The notes: generated from the sequence alone by a model not told the origin. Shown: positions 1 to 4,662, counted from the first letter of the stretch. The stretch is 5,978 nt of DNA from Spirochaetales bacterium (GCA_022784805.1 JALFYG010000191.1:1-5978), one strand, 5' to 3'. Numbers and translations: made by a program.

Positions 1-150
1 CCTTTTACCAAAGGATTGGATAAAAAATATTCAATAGAATTTTTGAAACCAATCTATAGGTATCTATGTGATACTAGGAGACTATCAGAAGAAGAGTTGT
101 CCACAATTTTGAAAAGTAATTTTCGAACGCTTTTATCAAAGTATAAATAG
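1..150 (+). CDS. 3' end of a TatD-family-like metal-dependent nuclease (partial)
   Basis: Frame 1 is open from the first base to a TAG at 148-150 and encodes the last 49 residues of a protein whose start lies outside the window. The piece begins PFTKGLDKKY and ends NFRTLLSKYK. TatD DNases typically have, near the C-terminus, an (E)(S/T)D(S/G)PF/PY motif after the last metal ligand, then about 30-40 residues, then a final helix with a 'N-RLL/F' pattern, and this fragment follows that layout. TatD-like nucleases act as the D subunit (QatD) of the Qat anti-phage system, which would suit this accessory region, but that is inference because qatA-C would lie upstream and are not visible. The metal-binding residues are also outside the window, so the family call rests on the tail alone. 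Confidence 0.5.
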   Translation, partial: PFTKGLDKKYSIEFLKPIYRYLCDTRRLSEEELSTILKSNFRTLLSKYK

Positions 151-496
151 AAGTGAAATAGCAGTACAAAGGATGAATACTGTAAGAGGTAAAGTATTCT
201 TATCATAGAAGAGAAGTAATCCATCTTTAAAAGAGAAAATCAGTAATGACACCGGTATCTCCAGAAGGTAGTAAAACAATCCATCTTCTCTTAAATGACC
301 AATAATCGTAATTGAAGCGAAAGCTTCAATTCTGACAGTTGATAATCGCAAAAGAAGAGAAAGCCATGATAAATGTCCCGGAAGATATATTCATCAGAGA
401 AATAAACACACATAAAGGGTATATGTAGGAAATAATCCTATTATTTATCAGTAATTACAGTAGATTAATCATGAAGTATATGTCACATTAATATAA
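151..496. other. Intergenic stretch with no recognisable gene
   Basis: All three plus frames are broken by frequent stops and contain no recognisable protein fragment. A 71-codon open frame on the minus strand (351-136) starts with TTG, has no ribosome binding site, is rich in hydrophobic residues because the plus strand is purine-rich, and overlaps the end of the upstream gene, so it is not called. No convincing terminator follows the upstream gene. The only clear structure is the perfect hairpin at 311-330, listed separately. Confidence 0.6.
311..330. repeat. Perfect 8-bp hairpin with a GAAA tetraloop
   Basis: ATTGAAGC and GCTTCAAT are exact reverse complements separated by GAAA. On the plus strand this would be an RNA stem capped by a stable GNRA tetraloop. 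No T-run follows on either strand, so it is not a normal intrinsic terminator. It could be an RNA processing or stability element, a protein-binding palindrome, or chance. Its role is unknown. Confidence 0.5.
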
Positions 497-803
497 ATGA
501 ATAAAAGCAGATATATCATACTGCAGAAAGTGCCTTTATTTACGCAGGTTTTCGAGGTGCTCAGAGGGTTGTCCAAAAAAGAATCACCTGTACAACTTAA
601 ATATGATGCTAAAGCCTAAGAACGCGCTGAAAGTTTGGCAGAAGGCGTTTCTATCGGCGGATACCCCCCCAGAAAGCCGCAAAACTAAGAGTGTATGGAA
701 AGGTCACAGTGCGGAAGATATTACCGATACCCTGAATATCAGTGTCAGCCTTGTGAAAGAGTGGATTGAACAGAACGCCCCTGCTTCTACGAATAACATT
801 TGA
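497..803 (+). pseudogene. Decayed C-terminal fragment of an Rpn / PD-(D/E)XK nuclease family 'putative transposase'
   Basis: The fragment reads through two frames. The frame from ATG 497 gives ...LQKVPLFTQVFEVLRG..., a TAA at 617-619, then ERAESLAEGVSIG. After a seven-C tract at 664-670 the recognisable sequence continues in another frame as GHSAEDITDTLNISVSLVKE, ending with a TGA at 801-803. Rpn-family (PDDEXK-type recombination-promoting nuclease) proteins end in just this way: a 'LQ-VP-F-KVFEV' helix, a charged 'AEG-EG' linker, and a terminal '(H/M)S-EDI---L-IS---V' HTH-like motif. The N-terminal nuclease domain is missing. At least one stop and one frameshift separate the parts, and the C7 tract is the likely slip site. 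ATG 603 can open the last part alone, but that part has no good ribosome binding site and would lack the catalytic domain. Confidence 0.6.
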
Positions 804-971
804 TGCGAGCACGCACCGCTTCAAACAAGGTTTTTTCCTCATGTGTAATGAGGGAAAGCATTAACCGTCAGTTGTTTTCTCCTGTTCTCTCATCCATAGA
901 AGAATTTGGACCGGGCAGATTACCAAATGCGGAAGATTACCCTAAGTCTTCCTTTTCCAGGTCCGACTCAA
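804..971. other. Gap between the Rpn remnant and vapC with two stem-loops
   Basis: No gene is seen. At 832-858 an 11-bp stem (two G-T pairs) joins TTTTTCCTCAT to ATGAGGGAAAG across a 5-nt loop. At 931-952 GGAAGA and TCTTCC form a 6-bp stem with a 10-nt loop, followed on the plus strand by TTTTCC. The octamer AGATTACC occurs twice, at 917-924 and 934-941, and GGACC/GGTCC at 908-912/960-964 could close a larger stem around the second hairpin. Either stem could act in transcript ending for vapC (minus) or the remnant (plus), but neither has a proper T-run on the right side. Confidence 0.35.
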
Positions 972-1376
972 TTATTCCTTTGTCCAGTCTTCAACTTCCA
1001 AGTCTTCAACCCTCTCAAATTCACGGGTGTTATTTGTGACCAAGATCAAATCCTCTGATTTTGCATGAGCCGCAATCAGCATATCCATCGGGCCAATCGG
1101 TGTGCCCTTCCGTTCGAGATCTGCTCTTATCTTTCCATATTCTTCTGCCGCATAGGAGTCAAAACTAATGACTGATATCGGCGAAAGGAACATTGTAATT
1201 GCAACTCGATTCCGCTCTACAGCCATGCTTTTTTCAACGCCATGCATAAGTTCTGCGTAGGTGATGGATGATATGCACAGCTCACCAGGATCATGACTCA
1301 GAAATCTTCGGATAACCTCCGGTGGTTTATTCTTTATTGCATAAATACAAATGTTTGTATCAAGCATATATTTCAT
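972..1376 (-). CDS. vapC: VapC-type PIN-domain ribonuclease toxin
   Basis: This is the 134-residue toxin of a type II toxin-antitoxin pair. PIN-domain VapC toxins are Mg2+-dependent endoribonucleases that cut tRNA or rRNA and halt translation. The diagnostic residues are visible: Asp6 in MLDTN at the N-terminus, Glu42 in the TYAELMHGVEKS helix, Asp98 in PIGPMDMLIAAHA, and the LVTNNTREFERV strand near 112-123, where the fourth metal-site position is probably Asn115 or Asn116. Length and motif spacing are normal for the family, so the toxin looks intact. Its ATG overlaps the TGA of vapB by four bases (ATGA, 1373-1376), the usual translational coupling. VapC is neutralised by VapB, and the complex represses the shared promoter. 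Confidence 0.93.
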   Translation of the reverse strand: MKYMLDTNICIYAIKNKPPEVIRRFLSHDPGELCISSITYAELMHGVEKSMAVERNRVAITMFLSPISVISFDSYAAEEYGKIRADLERKGTPIGPMDMLIAAHAKSEDLILVTNNTREFERVEDLEVEDWTKE

Positions 1377-1603
1377 AAGGCTTCGCGCTTCTGCTCGCCA
1401 GGCTGCTCCCGGCCATCGCTCATGAAATCATCGGAAAAGAGTGCCATACTATTCAGAAAACCCACCCACGGGTTCTCTTTGGGCATCAGAATCACAATTT
1501 CTCCAACCTTGTTGATTGCCACTTCATCACCGGAGAAACGGCACTCCTTTGGCAGCCGTACCGCCTGACTCCGGCCATTTTCAAACAGCTTTGCAGTCAT
1601 CAT
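1373..1603 (-). CDS. vapB: VapB-type antitoxin (AbrB/SpoVT DNA-binding fold)
   Basis: The 76-residue antitoxin is encoded directly upstream of vapC. The N-terminal half (MMTAKLFENGRSQAVRLPKE, then a GDEV strand) is the swapped-hairpin AbrB fold that binds operator DNA. The C-terminal part (NPWVGFLNSMALFSDDFMSD) is the segment that in this family wraps the toxin groove. I chose ATG 1603 as start because AAGGAGGT lies 7 bases upstream (minus strand, 1618-1611). The GTG at 1612 overlaps that ribosome binding site and is unlikely to be used; ATG 1600 is a possible alternative. The promoter and a GTATATAC palindrome lie just upstream, consistent with autoregulation by VapBC. The gene pair is GC-richer than its surroundings, suggesting transfer. 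Confidence 0.93.
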   Translation of the reverse strand: MMTAKLFENGRSQAVRLPKECRFSGDEVAINKVGEIVILMPKENPWVGFLNSMALFSDDFMSDGREQPGEQKREAL

Positions 1604-1626
1604 GGCTAGCACCTCCTTACACTTTA

Positions 1627-1655
1627 AGTATATACCACGATATATTCCTCATCAA
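1627..1655 (-). promoter_or_regulatory. Predicted sigma70-type promoter of vapBC
   Basis: On the minus strand TTGATG (1655-1650) is followed by a 17-bp spacer and TATACT (1632-1627). The -35 matches 4/6 and the -10 5/6. The predicted transcription start is near 1620-1618, giving a very short leader that begins at or just before the vapB ribosome binding site. The promoter lies inside the end of the neighbouring chimeric ORF. Confidence 0.6.
1628..1635. promoter_or_regulatory. GTATATAC palindrome overlapping the vapBC -10: candidate VapBC operator
   Basis: GTATATAC is a perfect 8-bp palindrome covering most of the predicted -10 box. Short TATA-rich palindromes at the promoter are common operator elements for VapB-type repressors, and binding here would block RNA polymerase. 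A weaker ATATAT half-element sits at 1638-1645. The assignment is inferred from position and symmetry only. Confidence 0.4.
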
Positions 1656-1697
1656 GCAAATAAAGAATATAAACCAGAGTAATCGATCGAGATTGGA

Positions 1698-1880
1698 AAC
1701 TCTCACAAGGGATGCCGTGCTTCCTCGTAACTTCAGCAATGTTCTTCTCCAACATCACTTCTTCAACAATCTCCCTTTTCTTTTCGATTGGGAGCTTCTT
1801 GTATTTCATCATTCTTCTCCTTCTGTTACCTAGGGAGAATCTGTGGAACAAAAAGTGTTACTTAAAACGGGGGCAGATCA
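1698..1880 (-). mobile_element. Left-end remnant of an IS3-family-like insertion sequence
   Basis: Reading the minus strand from 1880, the sequence begins TGATCTGCCCCCGTTTTAAG, which resembles the TGA/TGT-CTGCCCCC type terminal inverted repeat of many IS3-family elements. OrfA starts about 68 bases inside this end, a normal spacing. Homology fails near 1698 and no right end is seen in the window, so only the first ~180 bases survive. The family call is by pattern; the exact group is not determined. Confidence 0.4.
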
Positions 1881-1956
1881 GTAGCAATAAGATCGAATGA
1901 CTGTTTTCAAATAGTGAGATACAAATCTTTATAAATACAATAAATGGAAACTTTTA

Positions 1957-2439
1957 TTAAATACCTAATTCCGTGTGAAAATACTTCAGTGTTGAAAACT
2001 GATATTTTCTATTAAATTGGCTTGGATGAAGGATATTTATGCCTGTTACGTTTTTAATATATCCTTCTAAATATTCAAATATCTCCTGCTGGATAGTGGC
2101 AACATTTTTGTTGAAGCACACCATCTGTGTTGCATTGATCAATGAAGATGGACCTATATAATCGTTTTCTTTTATTATAAGCATTTTACTATAATCTATG
2201 CCAGGATTCTCTCCATTTTTAAGCGGTTTTGGATAAAAATGAAAACCTTGATTGTGGTTTAAATAAGTTCTAAAAGGGACACAGACATAGTAATCCAAAT
2301 TCGTCTCAAATACTATTACATCATAAGGCCTGCCCTTTTTTCTTAGTATTTCGGGATACAAGTGTTCTGGATAATTAGTATAAAAAGAAGATGATAGTTC
2401 TCTTATCTCATACACATTAGATATAAGCTTATCACTCAT
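1957..2439 (-). CDS. Type III toxin-antitoxin endoribonuclease toxin (ToxN/AbiQ superfamily, TenpIN/CptIN-like)
   Basis: This 160-residue protein matches the style of type III TA toxins, compact endoribonucleases that are inhibited by, and process, a repeat-containing RNA. Visible features are GRPYDVIVFETN (36-47), the VPFRTYLNHNQGFHF segment (54-68) equivalent to the 'IPLRSN-KH--F' core of the family, the strongly conserved GIDYSKMLII (80-89) followed by NDYIG (92-96), and a C-terminal QFSTLKYFHTELGI (147-160). The start is ATG 2439, with GGAG (2451-2448 region) upstream. The frame stays open back to GTG 2502, but that part crosses a terminator and the antitoxin RNA, so it is not translated sequence. 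An upstream repeat RNA plus terminator confirms the system. Such systems act in phage defence by abortive infection and in plasmid maintenance. The subfamily (TenpIN rather than CptIN) is my best guess. Confidence 0.85.
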   Translation of the reverse strand: MSDKLISNVYEIRELSSSFYTNYPEHLYPEILRKKGRPYDVIVFETNLDYYVCVPFRTYLNHNQGFHFYPKPLKNGENPGIDYSKMLIIKENDYIGPSSLINATQMVCFNKNVATIQQEIFEYLEGYIKNVTGINILHPSQFNRKYQFSTLKYFHTELGI

Positions 2440-2449
2440 AATTAACTCC

Positions 2450-2479
2450 AAAAAAAGAGAGCCAAGACTAATGGCCCTC
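2450..2479 (-). terminator. Intrinsic terminator between antitoxin repeats and toxin gene
   Basis: On the minus strand GAGGGCCA (2479-2472) pairs with TGGCTCTC (2464-2457), eight pairs with one G-T, around a 7-nt loop, followed by seven Ts (2456-2450). The toxin ribosome binding site begins at the end of the T-run. This is the classic position for the leaky terminator that keeps antitoxin RNA in excess over toxin mRNA in type III systems. Confidence 0.85.
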
Positions 2480-2494
2480 TGATATTTCATCGCA

Positions 2495-2549
2495 TCGGTC
2501 ACAATTTTATTTTACCGTCCTGTCAGAACCGTCACAGGACATCATCACT
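2495..2549 (-). repeat. Antitoxin RNA repeat, downstream copy
   Basis: This 55-nt unit shares all bases with the other copy except three near its edge and two paired stem positions. Its stem is plus-strand GTCCTGT (2517-2523) with ACAGGAC (2534-2540) around a 10-nt loop. An AT-rich segment TAAAATAAAATTGTGACCG follows in RNA sense. Confidence 0.9.
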
Positions 2550-2604
2550 TCGGTCACAATTTTATTTTACCGACCTGTCAGAACCGTCACAGGTCATCAA
2601 CAAG
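2550..2604 (-). repeat. Antitoxin RNA repeat, upstream copy
   Basis: This is the promoter-proximal 55-nt copy. Its stem is plus-strand GACCTGT (2572-2578) with ACAGGTC (2589-2595). Compared with the other copy the pair T2518-A2539 is replaced by A2573-T2594, which keeps the helix intact. In this copy TCGGT (2550-2554) and ACCGA (2569-2573) can also pair. Confidence 0.9.
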
Positions 2605-2609
2605 CGATG

Positions 2610-2629
2610 GAAGATAAGCAGCTATCTTC
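2610..2629 (-). repeat. Perfect 7-bp hairpin at the 5' end of the antitoxin transcript
   Basis: GAAGATA and TATCTTC are exact inverted repeats around a 6-nt loop (GCTGCT in RNA sense). The hairpin starts at the predicted transcription start, so it would cap the RNA's 5' end. Possible roles are protection of the RNA from 5' decay or marking the leader boundary before the first repeat. Confidence 0.55.
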
Positions 2630-2635
2630 ATTCAA

Positions 2636-2665
2636 ATAATAATATCAGCAAGCATAATACGTCAA
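2636..2665 (-). promoter_or_regulatory. Predicted promoter of the type III TA operon
   Basis: On the minus strand TTGACG (2665-2660, 5/6 match) is separated by 18 bp from TATTAT (2641-2636, 5/6 match). The start would fall near 2629, exactly at the 5' hairpin. A TATTAT three bases upstream would give a 15-bp spacer and is less likely. Confidence 0.65.
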
Positions 2666-3077
2666 TATTGATTTAGAATTACTGATCCTCATTTGTTTCT
2701 GCATAAAAGATTTGTTCTCACAGAGAGTGCGGACTTTTCAACCACCACTACCAATGAATCCAACAAGACCAATAGCTCTTTGATCCACTGCCTTTGTTGT
2801 AAGCCAACAATAATACAAAAACTATTCTGATCGATAGAATCAATCAACCAATGCTTCTCGGTGCATTTTCTTATACTGTTCCAATTACCATAATCGTGAC
2901 AAGAACACCAGAAATGAGATTTTCATCACTTAGGCTACTAGAACAGCCAGTATTGGTGCCATAGACATGCATCTTGATCTTGAAGCAATTAACAAATAAT
3001 TAAATCCAAAGAGATGGTATTAGATGGGACATCACTACGTTTTGTTTGTTCATTTCTAAAACCAACAAAAAGATTCA
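2666..3077. other. Intergenic stretch of about 410 bp without a supported gene
   Basis: No recognisable protein is encoded here. One minus-strand frame is free of stops from 2922 to 2689 (77 codons, with SHFWCSCHDYGNW near its beginning and KELLVLLDSLVVVVEK later) but has no ATG or ribosome binding site and matches nothing I know. A neighbouring minus frame encodes a 33-residue peptide from an ATG near 2970, also without a ribosome binding site. These may be fragments of a decayed gene. A T-run lies just downstream of the 3078 stop on the minus strand but has no stem. Confidence 0.5.
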
Positions 3078-3572
3078 TCACAACCAGAACTCCTTCCGTA
3101 ATTCTTCTATCTCATCCCAAGGAAAACACTCAGCAGTTCCATCGTTGTCTTCTAGATATTCTACAATTCTCCCTGCCAGTTCGATTCCTTCTCTGCTATG
3201 TCGTACACCACCAAGTTCTTTTTGAATAGATTCTTCAAAGTTTCTTGTTACACACATCTGATCGTAATTCTCCAATTGAGAAATGATTCTCCTTACAGCG
3301 TCGCTGTATGCTGATTCATTTTCTTCTGTAGGATAACCCGTCAAAACAAAGAGTGCATTCAGCCTCCACATTATAAAATCTGCATTAATATCTATTGGAA
3401 CATAGATTCTTACGTTATCATCGGGGAGAATACCACCTTCTTTCTCGCACTTTCCTGTTACAGCTCTCTCCATGTCCCTTGTTGTTATATAAGGTACTCT
3501 ATCCGCTAAATCCAGTTCATTGATGTATAGTACGTCATCAGTAATTGGTCTGTAGTCTAATTTATGTCTCAT
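3078..3572 (-). CDS. Conserved-hypothetical-type protein, 164 aa
   Basis: I do not recognise a named family with confidence. The start ATG 3572 has a good GGAG site 7 bases upstream, and the gene follows its upstream neighbour by 22 bases. The protein is soluble and acidic, without signal peptide or membrane segment. Features include a VRIYVPIDINADFIMWRLNA segment (~54-73) beginning a helical region, a helix with SAYSDAVRRIISQLENYDQM, a GG-RHSREGIELAGRIVEYLE helix, and an acidic tail with FPWDEIEELRKEF. It resembles small uncharacterised proteins of Clostridia genomes that sit in accessory regions. It is the last gene of the putative three-gene operon, and nothing in it suggests catalysis. 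Confidence 0.75.
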   Translation of the reverse strand: MRHKLDYRPITDDVLYINELDLADRVPYITTRDMERAVTGKCEKEGGILPDDNVRIYVPIDINADFIMWRLNALFVLTGYPTEENESAYSDAVRRIISQLENYDQMCVTRNFEESIQKELGGVRHSREGIELAGRIVEYLEDNDGTAECFPWDEIEELRKEFWL

Positions 3573-3594
3573 AGGTATTCTCCATATTAATAAA

Positions 3595-3852
3595 CTAAAG
3601 TAGTGATATTCTCCTCTCCATGTCTTCTTCTGTACTAAACCCAGCTTCTTTTAGAACACAAAGAAGAGCATCTACTCTTTTCTCGTCATCCTCGCCGTTC
3701 ATTAAGTCTCCGTTATATAAGACCAAATATCTTCCGATTATATATCCCCTTGTAGGAGTTCCTTGATACTCGGGTTCAATTCCCAAATATGAACTGATTA
3801 CCTCAATTAGTTTCTCCTTGTCGCCACCGTTTATATTGAAATATCTAAGCAT
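3595..3852 (-). CDS. Small protein resembling the N-terminal domain of Clostridia 'virulence-related' proteins, 85 aa
   Basis: The sequence MLRYFNINGGDKEKLIEVIS, then a YLG-EPEYQGTPTRGYIIG stretch and a later V-ALL-VLKEAGF segment, has the pattern of a small alpha/beta domain common in Bacillota mobile elements. Its members read roughly 'I-TG-ERK-LVKAI-E-LG---KY-GAPT-AY-IG--TID--G-L', often labelled 'virulence-related protein' with no defined function. Here the domain stands alone. It starts 17 bases after the upstream gene; the ribosome binding site is weak (AGAGA about 9 bases upstream), so coupling to the upstream gene is likely. Function is unknown. Confidence 0.7.
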   Translation of the reverse strand: MLRYFNINGGDKEKLIEVISSYLGIEPEYQGTPTRGYIIGRYLVLYNGDLMNGEDDEKRVDALLCVLKEAGFSTEEDMERRISLL

Positions 3853-3869
3853 AAATACATATCTCTATT

Positions 3870-4439
3870 TCATTCAAAGTCAACTTTTCTATCCATATGG
3901 CATTCACAGCTATATATATCAGAAATAAGAAAGGTTCTTTCCTTTCCTTCCTTAGTCCTGATAAACACAGAATCCCCGTCATTACCGGTCAAATAACAAT
4001 CGATAAAGAGATAATCGACTCCGTTGCTGTTTATCTGGATGGTACCAGGATAACCTGTCTTTAGCATTTGTAAGATATTGCTCGTAATACTGTATTCGTA
4101 ACTTCGAATCTCGCTAGAGAAAGCATCAGTCATTCCCTTGTCTTTCATTATCTTCGAGAGGCATCCTTTTCCATAATCAGTCAATGAGTTATATATCTCT
4201 TTCGCAATCTTTCTGAACTGATCGGAGTAAAGCTTCTCATCCTCCGACGCTTTCATCAGGCCTATAGACATAGCAGTGACTTCAGGCATAGTGAGATTAA
4301 GAAGAATAGGATGATAGCTGACCTTGCTGTATCGTTTCCACCCTTCCCTTTCAACATCAATCTTTATTTCCTTACCCACCCCATCTTCACCATTTTCCAA
4401 ACCGGAAGATATCTTACTCATGGATTTGGTGCTTGTCAT
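3870..4439 (-). CDS. WYL-like regulator-type protein without HTH, 189 aa
   Basis: ATG 4439 is the likely start because GGAGG (4452-4448) lies 8 bases upstream. The ATG at 4454 would have a ribosome binding site only 2 bases away. The first ~35 residues are polar and probably disordered. Then come HPILLNLTMPEVTAMSIGLM (43-62) and FRKIAKEIYNSLTDYGKGCL, resembling the middle part of Clostridia WYL-type transcription regulators ('HP-FL-LNLTEVYALTV-L', 'IA--IY-QL-DY'). The C-terminal third (GTIQINSNGVDYLFIDCYLT to FLISDIYSCEC) looks like a small beta-barrel of WYL or SH3 type. The usual DNA-binding HTH at the N-terminus is absent, so it may be a ligand- or RNA-sensing partner, or a truncated regulator. 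It is first in the putative operon. Confidence 0.65.
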   Translation of the reverse strand: MTSTKSMSKISSGLENGEDGVGKEIKIDVEREGWKRYSKVSYHPILLNLTMPEVTAMSIGLMKASEDEKLYSDQFRKIAKEIYNSLTDYGKGCLSKIMKDKGMTDAFSSEIRSYEYSITSNILQMLKTGYPGTIQINSNGVDYLFIDCYLTGNDGDSVFIRTKEGKERTFLISDIYSCECHMDRKVDFE

Positions 4440-4467
4440 AAAATAGTCCTCCATAGCCTCTTCTATG

Positions 4468-4497
4468 ATAATGCTTTAATGGAAGCGATACACTCAA
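4468..4497 (-). promoter_or_regulatory. Weak candidate promoter of the three-gene operon
   Basis: On the minus strand TTGAGT (4497-4492) is followed by 18 bp and CATTAT (4473-4468), each 4/6 to consensus. It sits about 30 bases upstream of the chosen start of the first gene. A TATACT at 4520-4515 is a better -10 but has no matching -35. Confidence 0.25.
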
Positions 4498-4594
4498 GAT
4501 TTTTCATCCAGAAAAGTATAGAATGTGTATCAGTTTAAGCTTTACAGGACTAGTGGAATTACGTAGATATTTCTGCCCATTATTGCATTACTTG

Positions 4595-4613
4595 TTGTTA
4601 ATATTATTAACAA
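4595..4613. promoter_or_regulatory. 19-bp perfect interrupted palindrome: candidate operator
   Basis: TTGTTAATA and TATTAACAA are perfect 9-bp inverted arms around a single central T. The site lies 50 bases upstream of the excisionase-like HTH start (4663) and between the divergent operon and that gene. A symmetric site of this size suits a dimeric repressor. Lack of a T-run and low GC argue against a terminator. Confidence 0.45.
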
Positions 4614-4662
4614 TATCGAATAAAATATTAAAGAAAATGTATTCTGTAGTGAGATTATTGAA

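Larger units (their letters stand above)
1624..1812 (-). pseudogene. Truncated IS3-like OrfA (transposase HTH) fused to unrelated tail
   Basis: The frame starts with two adjacent ATGs (1812 and 1809) behind AAGGAG at 1822-1817 and encodes about 62 residues. The first ~38 (MKYKKLPIEKKREIVEEVM then IAEVTRKHGIP) look like the DNA-binding HTH of IS3-family OrfA transposase proteins: a basic start, a recognition helix and a 'KHGI' turn. After about 1698 the family sequence stops and the frame runs through unrelated DNA that includes the vapBC promoter, ending at a TAA at 1624-1626. No catalytic DDE part remains, so it cannot transpose. The product, if made, would be an orphan HTH peptide. Confidence 0.5.
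2450..2629 (-). ncRNA. Type III antitoxin RNA with two 55-nt tandem repeats
   Basis: The predicted transcript runs from near 2629 to the T-run at 2450. It contains a 5' hairpin (2629-2610), two near-identical 55-nt repeats (2604-2550 and 2549-2495), and a terminator hairpin. In type III systems each repeat folds into a pseudoknot that binds one toxin monomer, and the toxin cuts the precursor between repeats. Here each repeat has a 7-bp stem whose closing region differs between copies by a compensatory swap. Each also has a loop containing CGGT that can pair with the ACCG near the repeat's 3' end. Two repeats is within the range known for these systems. No protein is encoded. Confidence 0.8.

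Noticed and set aside
136..351. 71-codon minus-strand ORF rich in hydrophobic residues
   Set aside because: TTG start, no ribosome binding site, overlaps the upstream gene, and hydrophobicity follows from purine-rich DNA on the other strand.
832..858. Stem-loop considered as a terminator for vapC
   Set aside because: In the vapC direction the stem is followed by an A-run, not Ts, so it is not a canonical intrinsic terminator.
800..1039. 79-codon plus-strand ORF
   Set aside because: It overlaps vapC on the opposite strand, has no family features or ribosome binding site, and is low-complexity Ser/Pro/Gln near its end.
1293..1568. Plus-strand ORF opposite vapBC
   Set aside because: It is antisense to two clearly real genes and has no recognisable protein features.
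1516..1900. Two overlapping plus-strand ORFs (1516-1833 and 1712-1900)
   Set aside because: Both are antisense to vapB and the IS3-like remnant, with no recognisable motif.
2495..2604. CRISPR-like repeats
   Set aside because: The two copies are directly adjacent with no spacers, and they sit before a toxin gene with a terminator, which fits a type III antitoxin instead.
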